Below are positions 1 to 4,438 of a stretch of 7,542 nt of DNA, piece after piece. This stretch comes from Dehalococcoidia bacterium (GTDB lineage Bacteria; Chloroflexota; Dehalococcoidia; GIF9; AB-539-J10). The stretch's first letter is position 1. Each line of letters begins with the position of its first letter. Below the pieces are notes generated by a model. The model ran no database searches and was not told the origin of the DNA. It was given only the letters and a program-made list of their open reading frames with translations. The position numbers and the translations under genes are program-made. The DNA is taken from NCBI GenBank assembly GCA_030606765.1, contig JAUWFX010000091.1:1-7542 (forward strand). The letters are read 5' to 3'.

Positions 1-149
1 ACTCCTTGACAATTTATGTACCTCGGAAATTCCGCGCGGCATATTCCCGGCTATTATAGCTTACATTATAAGCCGGTTCAAATCCACTGTACTGGTTCAG
101 TACCTTAGTGACAGTTCTTTTTCGTCATTGCAAGGAGCAGCTTTTTCTC
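1..149. other. Intergenic start of window, no gene
   Basis: No convincing open reading frame is present. GTACTG and CAGTAC at 89-103 form a short perfect hairpin with a GTT loop. A partial half-copy of the palindromic element described at 150-234 lies at about 122-140 (CGTCATTGCAAGGAGC). A GGTTCAAATCC string at 75-85 resembles a tRNA T-loop but lacks a paired stem. Confidence 0.5.
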
Positions 150-234
150 CGTCATTGCGAGGAGCGTAGCGACGAAGCAATCTCGGTGGGGGATAGAGAT
201 TGCCACGCCCCGACAAGTCGGGGCTCGCAATGAC
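150..234. repeat. Palindromic intergenic repeat (GTCATTGCGAG element)
   Basis: The outer arms GTCATTGCGAG (151-161) and CTCGCAATGAC (224-234) are perfect 11-base inverted repeats. Inside them GCAATCTC (177-184) pairs with GAGATTGC (196-203), and CCCCGAC/GTCGGGG (208-223) forms a further hairpin. The whole element can therefore fold into a branched structure. Elements of this consensus are scattered between genes in several bacterial groups and are usually treated as non-autonomous, REP- or MITE-like repeats. No protein is encoded. A truncated half-copy lies just upstream at about 122-140. Confidence 0.85.
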
Positions 235-380
235 ACGGAAGGTTATTATCCAATGCTACAAACATATAAAGTGTCACCCACCTATCTGAACTGGAGCAGC
301 CAGCCAGTGCTGCCACTGCTTTTCTTCTTGATAGCTGGAATCGGAGTCGGAGGGAAGTGGCAGCGTTGAATGAATCGGGG
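235..380. other. Non-coding stretch downstream of flavodoxin gene, with inverted repeats
   Basis: GCTGCCACT (309-317) and AGTGGCAGC (356-364) are perfect 9-base inverted repeats separated by 38 bases. A tighter hairpin, CAGTG-CTGC-CACTG, lies at 305-318 and is followed on the plus strand by a T-rich run. These lie just beyond the stop of the minus-strand flavodoxin gene, so they could end its transcript, but neither has the classical stem plus T-run on the minus strand. I see no gene here. Confidence 0.4.
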
Positions 381-860
381 CTAGCTTGAATACTCTTTTA
401 TAGCCTCCTTAGCCCTGGCTATGATTTCCTCGTCAGACACCTCGTACGATGTTATTGCAAAAGAGCCTGCTACCTTGCCCTGGCTTTTCTCTATTTTAGC
501 CGTTATGTTCGCCAGAGCTTTCTCTGAATTGTCGCCACGCATGGTAAAGAATGGAATAATACTCCGACCTTCAAAATTTGTCTTGTATATAAATGAGTTA
601 ATGGCCGGTGCCGGTCTTGAACCCCAGGTTGGGGAACCAATAAATATCCTTTCATGTTGCTTTAAATCGACATCTATGGGATTTATCTTAGTTCCTCTGT
701 TTGTTATAGCGGCGAAGCCACCACTCAGATAGACGAACGGCATGGGTATGGGCCTTCTCTCCTCAATCCCCACTAGCGTTGCATTCAGGGCTTCGGCGAT
801 TACCTGAGATACCAGCCTCGTTTTACCTGTCAAAGAATAATAGACTACCAGCGGTTTCAT
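381..860 (-). CDS. Flavodoxin-like FMN-binding protein
   Basis: This is a single-domain flavodoxin-fold protein of 159 residues, the normal length for the family. It is probably a cytoplasmic, FMN-dependent electron carrier or a small reductase. The phosphate-binding loop is visible after the first strand (MKPLVVYYSLTGKT, residues 1-14; S9, T11, G12 and T14 contact the FMN phosphate in flavodoxins). A second flavin-binding loop is GSPTWG (75-80), whose tryptophan would stack on the isoalloxazine ring. I chose the start at 860 because GGAGAG lies just upstream and the fold begins directly at that methionine. A GTG further out at 899 would fall within the likely promoter. The gene stands alone between non-coding stretches, so its redox partner cannot be told from context. 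The fold is secure and the exact role is not. Confidence 0.88.
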   Translation of the reverse strand: MKPLVVYYSLTGKTRLVSQVIAEALNATLVGIEERRPIPMPFVYLSGGFAAITNRGTKINPIDVDLKQHERIFIGSPTWGSRPAPAINSFIYKTNFEGRSIIPFFTMRGDNSEKALANITAKIEKSQGKVAGSFAITSYEVSDEEIIARAKEAIKEYSS

Positions 861-887
861 GCACTCTCCAGAGTATCTGTTTCTTAA

Positions 888-893
888 ATTATA
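888..893 (-). promoter_or_regulatory. Probable -10 element of the flavodoxin gene
   Basis: On the minus strand this is a perfect TATAAT lying 27 bases before the chosen ATG. The -35 region at the expected spacing (TATCAG) is weak. Transcription would start near 881, which leaves a leader containing the GGAGAG ribosome-binding site. Confidence 0.45.
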
Positions 894-939
894 CCTCACC
901 GGTGGATAGACTGATACATTAGGCAGGACATTACTAGGG

Positions 940-982
940 CAGTGAAGTTTGAGGATAGCTTGAGGCTTTGTCGGAGGATTGA
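940..982 (+). repeat. GGATAGCTTGAGG repeat, copy 1
   Basis: This copy shares TGAAGTTTGAGGATAGCTT, the following GAGGCT and then TCGGAGG with the copy at 6994-7036, without gaps. It is more loosely matched by the copy at 3908-3950. All three copies are in the same orientation. On the reverse strand the core contains two 11-base units beginning CCTCAA. This copy lies between the flavodoxin promoter and the 3' end of the 148-residue gene. Its function is unknown. Confidence 0.7.
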
Positions 983-1027
983 GTGGAAATAGCCAAGAAG
1001 GCAGCAGAGGCTAGGTGGAGTAAATAA
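962..1027 (+). pseudogene. Possible 3' remnant of a small protein ending in EIAKKAAEARWSK
   Basis: Read on the plus strand, 962-1027 gives EALSED, an in-frame TGA at 980-982, then VEIAKKAAEARWSK and a stop at 1025-1027. The ending resembles the conserved C-terminus of many small bacterial proteins (LS.EER.EIA.KAA.ARW), in which the stop position would hold arginine. A single base change could therefore explain the break. Nothing upstream extends the frame, so at most a tail survives. It overlaps the GGATAGCTTGAGG repeat, and its stop abuts the convergent stop of the neighbouring minus-strand gene. It could also be a chance match. Confidence 0.3.
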
Positions 1028-1474
1028 TTACTTCGCTTTTGTTGGGCAAAATTTATGGTCTTTATCCCACCACATGAGATAGAATCTCTGTCCGTCTTTA
1101 TAACCAATTATTCTTGGCTTGCTTCCCAATGGTATTTGATATAGCTGGTCAATATCTATTTGACGCTCTTCCAATCTCTTAGCACAGTCTCTAGGTATCT
1201 CATCTGTACCCCAAGGATGGCAATGATTTTTCTCTCTTACTTCACGCCATGTAAGTCCTTCATATGCCTGTAGCGATTGGGTTATCTTTTTAAGAAAATA
1301 CAGTATATTAACTCCACTCCATCCAAACTTTGCATGGTTGTAGTCCATATACCCATTGTGTACACGCCATACGAAGTTTGAGGTTTCAAAAGAAACTGGG
1401 TCTTGTAACTTGCGGGCAACTTTATTAGGTTGCAGTTTTAAGGCTCGTCTTTTTCTCGCATCCCGTCTCGCCAT
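1028..1474 (-). CDS. Basic protein of unknown function, candidate toxin partner of Panacea protein
   Basis: I cannot assign this 148-residue protein to a named family. The first 22 residues are very basic (R/K-rich), which would suit nucleic-acid binding. Conserved-looking blocks follow: MDYNHAKFGW (43-52), TWREV (75-79), HCHPW (84-88), IPLGSKPRIIGY (114-125) and FYLMWWDKDHKFCP (131-144). The last pattern, an aromatic strand then WWD..H..CP, resembles the C-terminus of small conserved hypothetical proteins found on mobile elements. There is no signal peptide or membrane segment. Its ATG overlaps the stop of the Panacea gene by one base (TAATG), so the two are translationally coupled. Panacea proteins are usually encoded next to the toxin they neutralise, so this is the obvious toxin candidate. 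The gene is secure; the toxin role is inference. Confidence 0.8.
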   Translation of the reverse strand: MARRDARKRRALKLQPNKVARKLQDPVSFETSNFVWRVHNGYMDYNHAKFGWSGVNILYFLKKITQSLQAYEGLTWREVREKNHCHPWGTDEIPRDCAKRLEERQIDIDQLYQIPLGSKPRIIGYKDGQRFYLMWWDKDHKFCPTKAK

Positions 1475-1923
1475 TAGACTAGCTCGCTACCAGGTGGCAT
1501 AGAACTGTAGTATTCATGCATTGAGGCTAAGGTAATCTCATTTTCACAGTTATCCCCAGGGTCATATCCTTCACGAGCATCATTCCAGGGTTGTTCCATA
1601 TGAGTTAAGTCGGCAAGCCATTGTGCAGGTTTAGCACCATAAGCACACAATACTGCGTCTATTGTCTCTTTCTCTGTAGCGTCGAGGTTGCCTATACTAC
1701 CCTTAGCAATATCAGAGACTGCGAACATACCTCTATGAACATTGTATAATTCTTTCACCACTGGGCCACTGGCCCAAGCCTGTATTTGCTCAGGAAATAG
1801 GGGTTTTTCATCCCATACAAGAGACCACGCTTGGCAATAATACACCAATTTCTGTAGCTTCATTGTAGTCATAGGCTCTTGCTTCTCTAATATGTATTTT
1901 GCGACATCAAATACGTTTGCCAT
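1474..1923 (-). CDS. Panacea-domain (DUF4065, SocA/GepA-type) antitoxin-like protein
   Basis: This 149-residue protein is almost entirely one Panacea domain. The hallmark N-terminal helix MKLQKLVYYCQAW (21-33) is followed by a short loop and the signature AWASGPVVKELY (49-60), with a helical C-terminal half. Panacea domains act as versatile antitoxins that neutralise unrelated toxins encoded beside them; in Caulobacter SocA the domain also works as a proteolytic adaptor. I chose the start at 1923 because AGGGGG lies seven bases upstream and the domain begins there. An alternative GTG at 1962 would overlap a likely extended -10 element. The gene lies 64 bases behind the dCTP deaminase-like gene and overlaps the next gene by one base. 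The family call is strong; the identity of its target is inferred from position only. Confidence 0.9.
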   Translation of the reverse strand: MANVFDVAKYILEKQEPMTTMKLQKLVYYCQAWSLVWDEKPLFPEQIQAWASGPVVKELYNVHRGMFAVSDIAKGSIGNLDATEKETIDAVLCAYGAKPAQWLADLTHMEQPWNDAREGYDPGDNCENEITLASMHEYYSSMPPGSELV

Positions 1924-1952
1924 CTTTAGGCCCCCTATTGTGTCTTTAATAA

Positions 1953-1961
1953 ATTGTAGCA
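1953..1961 (-). promoter_or_regulatory. Possible extended -10 promoter for the Panacea pair
   Basis: On the minus strand this reads TGCTACAAT, a TG-n-TACAAT extended -10, with no good -35 hexamer upstream. It would start a transcript near 1946, about 23 bases before the Panacea ATG. The antitoxin-toxin pair could therefore be expressed separately from the upstream gene. Confidence 0.35.
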
Positions 1962-1987
1962 CCCATACTTGAGTTGATTTACTCTGA

Positions 1988-2638
1988 TTATCTAAGGACG
2001 ACTATTAATATTATAGTAATTACAGCGAGAGCTATGGGAATCATCCACTTCATAAAGCTTACTGATTCCGAGAGCGATTTCACATTAAGGCTTAACTCGC
2101 CAAGTAACTTTATCACTTGACCAAATGTCATGCCTGGAGCCTCTACTAGGTTTTCCAGGTCTTGTGGTGAGATACCTGTTTGATTTTGATACTCACCACT
2201 ATAAGGCACGGTGGCTGCTTCAGCTAGTTTATAAAACTCAATAGTGCAAAATTTTTGCTTATAAGGAATGGTAATGTCTCTAGGGCTTAGATTAGACAAA
2301 CCTACAACAAGAACGCCCCTGAAACCAGGGTCTATCTGTGGCCCTGACAATAAGGCTAATCCCTTTTTACTATAATGTGAACGCAAGCCAATATGTCCCG
2401 CAATGTCGGTGGGCATTTCGAATCTTTCATGCGTAGTTACAAGCGCAAAATCTCCAGCTGGTATTGTCAATAAACCTTTGTGCGCTGGGTTGATTTTTTC
2501 TCTAGAGCTACTTGTTATAGCATCTTCACCAAGGCGGGCATCATATGAGGCTGGTTGTAGGTAAGAATCGGAGAAATTGTCTATTCGGAGCGTCCCTTCC
2601 TGTATTGCTGAACGAATCATCTCGCCAGTCATTAACAT
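1988..2638 (-). CDS. dCTP deaminase/dUTPase-fold protein, membrane-anchored, catalytic residues substituted
   Basis: This 216-residue protein has a dCTP deaminase (Dcd)/dUTPase-type beta domain at about residues 1-145, followed by an extension and a C-terminal membrane helix (197-215, preceded by KW), which would place the domain in the cytoplasm. Family landmarks are the start MIRSAIQEGTLRI, SYDARLG, LRSHYSKKGLAL and QIDPGFRG. In E. coli Dcd the catalytic trio is S111, R115 and E138. By alignment the serine is kept (S87), but the arginine becomes K91 and the glutamate becomes G113, so deaminase activity is doubtful. A nucleotide-binding or sensor role is possible. I chose the start at 2638 because AGAGG precedes it by seven bases and ATGs further out overlap the promoter. 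It heads the block with the Panacea pair. Fold secure, activity uncertain. Confidence 0.85.
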   Translation of the reverse strand: MLMTGEMIRSAIQEGTLRIDNFSDSYLQPASYDARLGEDAITSSSREKINPAHKGLLTIPAGDFALVTTHERFEMPTDIAGHIGLRSHYSKKGLALLSGPQIDPGFRGVLVVGLSNLSPRDITIPYKQKFCTIEFYKLAEAATVPYSGEYQNQTGISPQDLENLVEAPGMTFGQVIKLLGELSLNVKSLSESVSFMKWMIPIALAVITIILIVVLR

Positions 2639-2669
2639 TGGAGAGCCTCTTAATATTTCCTTTTCCATT

Positions 2670-2698
2670 ATAATATCACTAATGACCAAATTTGTCAA
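2670..2698 (-). promoter_or_regulatory. Strong sigma70-like promoter of the dCTP deaminase-like/Panacea block
   Basis: On the minus strand a perfect TTGACA (2693-2698) is followed after exactly 17 bases by TATTAT (2670-2675). Transcription would begin near 2663, giving a leader of about 25 bases to the ATG at 2638. This rules out the ATGs at 2698 and 2668 as starts. It is the best promoter match in the window. Confidence 0.75.
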
Positions 2699-2755
2699 AT
2701 TGTCACATTATTCAAAATGACCCACTACCGGGTATTCTAGCATGGTAACGAAGAG

Positions 2756-2790
2756 GCTCTTAGCCGCTGGTTCGAATCCAGCGGCTGCCA
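2756..2790 (+). other. tRNA 3'-end fragment (T-arm and acceptor strand), copy 1
   Basis: GCTGG-TTCGAAT-CCAGC at 2766-2782 is a perfect tRNA T-arm. It is followed by the acceptor 3' strand GGCTGCC and a discriminator A at 2790, then GCTTTTAT like a terminator. No matching 5' acceptor strand (GGCAGCC), D-arm or anticodon arm lies upstream, so this is only the 3' end of a tRNA gene. Such ends are typical integration sites of tyrosine recombinases. As a hairpin (CCGCTGG/CCAGCGG) with following Ts it might also terminate plus-strand transcription. Confidence 0.7.
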
Positions 2791-2794
2791 GCTT

Positions 2795-2848
2795 TTATAT
2801 CAGAGGCCCGGAACCAAAAGGTTGACATCTGGGGCAGAAGCAGGTGCC
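2795..2848 (-). pseudogene. Truncated tail of Fpg-type zinc-finger protein, copy 1
   Basis: Read on the minus strand this gives GTCFCPRCQPFGSGPLI and a stop at 2795-2797. The CPRCQ is the second half of an Fpg/Nei-type zinc finger. Upstream of the glycine the sequence diverges from the longer copy at 4042-4333 and soon meets a stop, so only about 17 codons remain. It travelled with the tRNA fragment as part of the 93-base repeat. Confidence 0.6.
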
Positions 2849-2883
2849 CCTTCTTCATCCTCACTGTTCTCCCTCTCACTGTC

Positions 2884-3693
2884 TTAGGTAACGTCGCTGT
2901 CAATTTTGATGTGTAGTTCTGATGCTAGTGCCTCAAGACTATATTCCTCTTTCCTCACACGCAGGTCGTAATAAAGCAGCGTGTTTGCAATTGCAACAAT
3001 GGGTGTTACCAGGATACTCCCGATTATTGCACCTACCACTGGTATCATTCCCAAAATTGCGCTAATCGCTCCCGAAATGAGAGCCACTACTAACATAATG
3101 CCCAGAACCCGCCACCAGTTCTTCTTGACTAGACCTGAGCTCCGTGAGAGGGCGGCTGTTGGGCCAAGACCTTCCAGCAATGCTGCTGGTAAGATAAAAA
3201 TCCAGCGGACCATAAGGTAAATACTTGCGCAAGAGCCAACCACCACAAGAATCCAGCCGACCCAAGAGAAGATGGCCACAGATACAGAGACTGCAATTAT
3301 GCCACCGATGGCCAAAAAAGCTAATACACCTGCTCCTATCATGGCCCCTAGTCTTCTCCATGCAAAACCATAAGCTTGACCAATACTTATCCTTTGCCGA
3401 AGATATTGCTCCGATACAGCGTGAATCAGAGCCCCTCCCATAAGAATACCACCTAAAATATGAGCCACCACCAGAATTATCAATCCTGCAATGATCCATT
3501 CAGTCAAGGCTCCGATCTCCCACCCAGTCATAACCAGAGGCAGCGAACCAGGACCGGCAATAATCCTAATGACTTCCAGGACCCCCAGTACAATAGCCGC
3601 AATAGCCAATAGCTTCCAGAAATTCCTCCCATAGATTCGAAAGGTATCGCCGAGAATGTCTCCAATATTCCTTGGGTTAAGTGTAGTGCTCAT
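2884..3693 (-). CDS. Six-helix integral membrane protein, function unknown
   Basis: The 269-residue protein begins with a cytoplasmic-looking segment (STTLNPRNIGDILGDTFRIY) and then has about six hydrophobic helices near residues 27-45, 65-92, 114-138, 143-172, 195-214 and 217-240. A conserved-looking loop ending KKNWWRVLG lies before helix five. After the last helix comes LLYYDLRVRKEE and a polar tail. This layout and the YYDLRVRKE ending match a broad class of uncharacterised membrane proteins related to the membrane domain seen next to glycerophosphodiester phosphodiesterases; no catalytic domain is present here. I chose the start at 3693 because AAGGGGG lies five bases upstream, whereas the longer frame adds a non-hydrophobic leader. 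The gene stands alone, bracketed by the 93-base repeats. Membrane location is secure and the role is unknown. Confidence 0.82.
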   Translation of the reverse strand: MSTTLNPRNIGDILGDTFRIYGRNFWKLLAIAAIVLGVLEVIRIIAGPGSLPLVMTGWEIGALTEWIIAGLIILVVAHILGGILMGGALIHAVSEQYLRQRISIGQAYGFAWRRLGAMIGAGVLAFLAIGGIIAVSVSVAIFSWVGWILVVVGSCASIYLMVRWIFILPAALLEGLGPTAALSRSSGLVKKNWWRVLGIMLVVALISGAISAILGMIPVVGAIIGSILVTPIVAIANTLLYYDLRVRKEEYSLEALASELHIKIDSDVT

Positions 3694-3772
3694 GCTGACC
3701 CCCTTTATGTTTGATGTTTCCCAACATTCAAATATACAAACCCAGACTTTTCCTAATACGCTCCTCAATCAA

Positions 3773-3818
3773 AAAGGGCACCGACAATCATCATCAAACA
3801 GCGATTCCCGTGCCCTTT
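3773..3818. terminator. Inverted repeat with flanking A/T runs, possible bidirectional terminator
   Basis: AAAGGGCAC (3773-3781) and GTGCCCTTT (3810-3818) are perfect 9-base inverted repeats, preceded by further As and followed by T-rich sequence. The 28-base loop is longer than usual for an intrinsic terminator. No gene ends here on either strand, so it may be a leftover from deleted genes. Confidence 0.35.
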
Positions 3819-3873
3819 ATTCATCTTCCACCTCATCGTCGCCCAAAACATCCGTGAGTGACCTCTATATCTC

Positions 3874-3893
3874 TTGTATCACATTGTATCACA
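3874..3893. repeat. Perfect tandem 10-base repeat TTGTATCACA x2
   Basis: TTGTATCACA occurs twice head to tail with no spacer. One-turn spacing is what paired DNA-binding subunits would see. It lies about 180 bases upstream of the membrane protein start and just before the GGATAGCTTGAGG repeat, so it could be an operator or a recombinase-binding site, but there is no independent support. Confidence 0.5.
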
Positions 3894-3907
3894 CCGGTCA
3901 ACACCTT

Positions 3908-3950
3908 CAGCGGAGTTTCAGGATAGCTTGAGGATTTTTCAAGGGCTTGG
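3908..3950 (+). repeat. GGATAGCTTGAGG repeat, copy 2 (diverged)
   Basis: CAGCGGAGTTTCAGGATAGC and the following TTGAGG match the other two copies (940-982, 6994-7036) with a few changes; the second half is more diverged. On the minus strand it reads PQAILKLR and a stop, and the copy at 6994 reads PQAILKLQ and a stop in the same frame. This raises the possibility that the repeat is the tail of an old coding sequence. Confidence 0.6.
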
Positions 3951-4002
3951 CGAGGCCATTCATAAGGTAGAGATACGGCTAGACGAACCAAGGGTTTGGG
4001 AA

Positions 4003-4095
4003 GCCCTTAGTCGCTGGTGCAAATCCAGCCGCTGCCGGTTTTTATATCAGAGGCCCGGAATCAAAAGGTTGGCATCTGGGGCAGAAGCAGGTGCC
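4003..4095 (+). repeat. 93-base direct repeat, copy 2 (tRNA end plus zinc-finger gene tail)
   Basis: Gap-free partner of 2756-2848. Positions 4003-4037 are the tRNA-like end: T-arm GCTGG-TGCAAAT-CCAGC, with TTC mutated to TGC, then acceptor CGCTGCC. After GTTTTTATAT the reversed zinc-finger coding tail begins. Unlike copy 1, here the coding similarity to a zinc-finger protein continues beyond the repeat, so this copy looks closer to the original arrangement of a tRNA gene converging on the zinc-finger gene. Confidence 0.85.
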
Positions 4096-4333
4096 ACGGT
4101 TATGCACCAGGACCCGCTCGATGGTGCCGCCGCAAATGGGGCAGGATTCGCCTCCTCTATGAGCAACCTTAAAATCAAAATGGGCTGTGCCCAGCTCGCC
4201 CTTCGTCACGTGCTATCTGTTCCAAACGTTGCCTGATATTCAGCATGAGTTTAAAGGTCATTGTATCCAACGTCTTGGGTTCCAGCGTTACGTGTTTACT
4301 GATGTCTTCAGTAACGCCTTCACCTTGTATCAG
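4042..4333 (-). pseudogene. Frameshifted remnant of a protein ending in an Fpg-type zinc finger
   Basis: From 4212 down to the stop at 4042-4044 the minus strand reads ELGTAHFDFKVAHRGGE, then CPICGGTIERVLVHNRGT, then CFCPRCQPF. This is a four-cysteine finger (CPIC...CPRC) of the type found at the C-terminus of formamidopyrimidine-DNA glycosylase (MutM/Fpg) and Nei. Upstream the frame shifts by one base near 4200, in a run of three Cs, and continues as open sequence from 4333 (TLDTMTFKLMLNIRQRLEQI at its centre) back to a TAA at 4334-4336. The catalytic N-terminal half of an Fpg (start PELPEV) is absent, so no functional glycosylase can be made. The segment before the finger does not clearly match Fpg, so a different finger-bearing parent is possible. 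Confidence 0.6.
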
Positions 4334-4380
4334 TTATTCAGGATATGGTTCTCTTTCCTTGTCTGTGTAGCAGAATATTC

Positions 4381-4410
4381 TTGACGGGCATGCATTAATT
4401 TGAGTAAACT
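4381..4410 (+). promoter_or_regulatory. Possible promoter of the acyl-CoA dehydrogenase gene
   Basis: TTGACG (4381-4386) is followed after 18 bases by TAAACT (4405-4410), a fair -35 and a weak -10. A start near 4417 would leave a short leader containing AGGAAGGGAG and would exclude the TTG codon at 4400 as translation start. It overlaps no other gene. Confidence 0.3.
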
Positions 4411-4438
4411 TCTTGAAACACCGAACAGGAAGGGAGTA

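Larger units (their letters stand above)
2756..2848 (+). repeat. 93-base direct repeat, copy 1 (tRNA end plus zinc-finger gene tail)
   Basis: This stretch aligns without gaps to 4003-4095. It consists of the tRNA-like 3' end, a short T-run, and the reversed end of an Fpg-type zinc-finger coding sequence. The similarity stops abruptly at 2848/4095, after CAGGTGCC. The two copies are 1,247 bases apart in direct orientation and bracket the membrane protein gene. Confidence 0.85.

Noticed and set aside
61..88. A further tRNA T-arm copy at the window start
   Set aside because: GGTTCAAATCC is present, but only two of five stem pairs can form and the acceptor strand does not match.
268..300. Insertion-sequence end (GTGTCACCCACC...)
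   Set aside because: It vaguely resembles ends of integrase-type insertion sequences, but there is no partner inverted repeat, target duplication or transposase fragment in the window.
2730..2790. Complete tRNA gene
   Set aside because: Only the T-arm and acceptor 3' strand are present; no 5' acceptor strand, D-arm or anticodon arm can be paired upstream.
3874..4236. Plus-strand open frame of 120 codons
   Set aside because: It runs through the GGATAGCTTGAGG repeat, the tRNA fragment and the antisense of the zinc-finger remnant, so it is chance openness over repeats.
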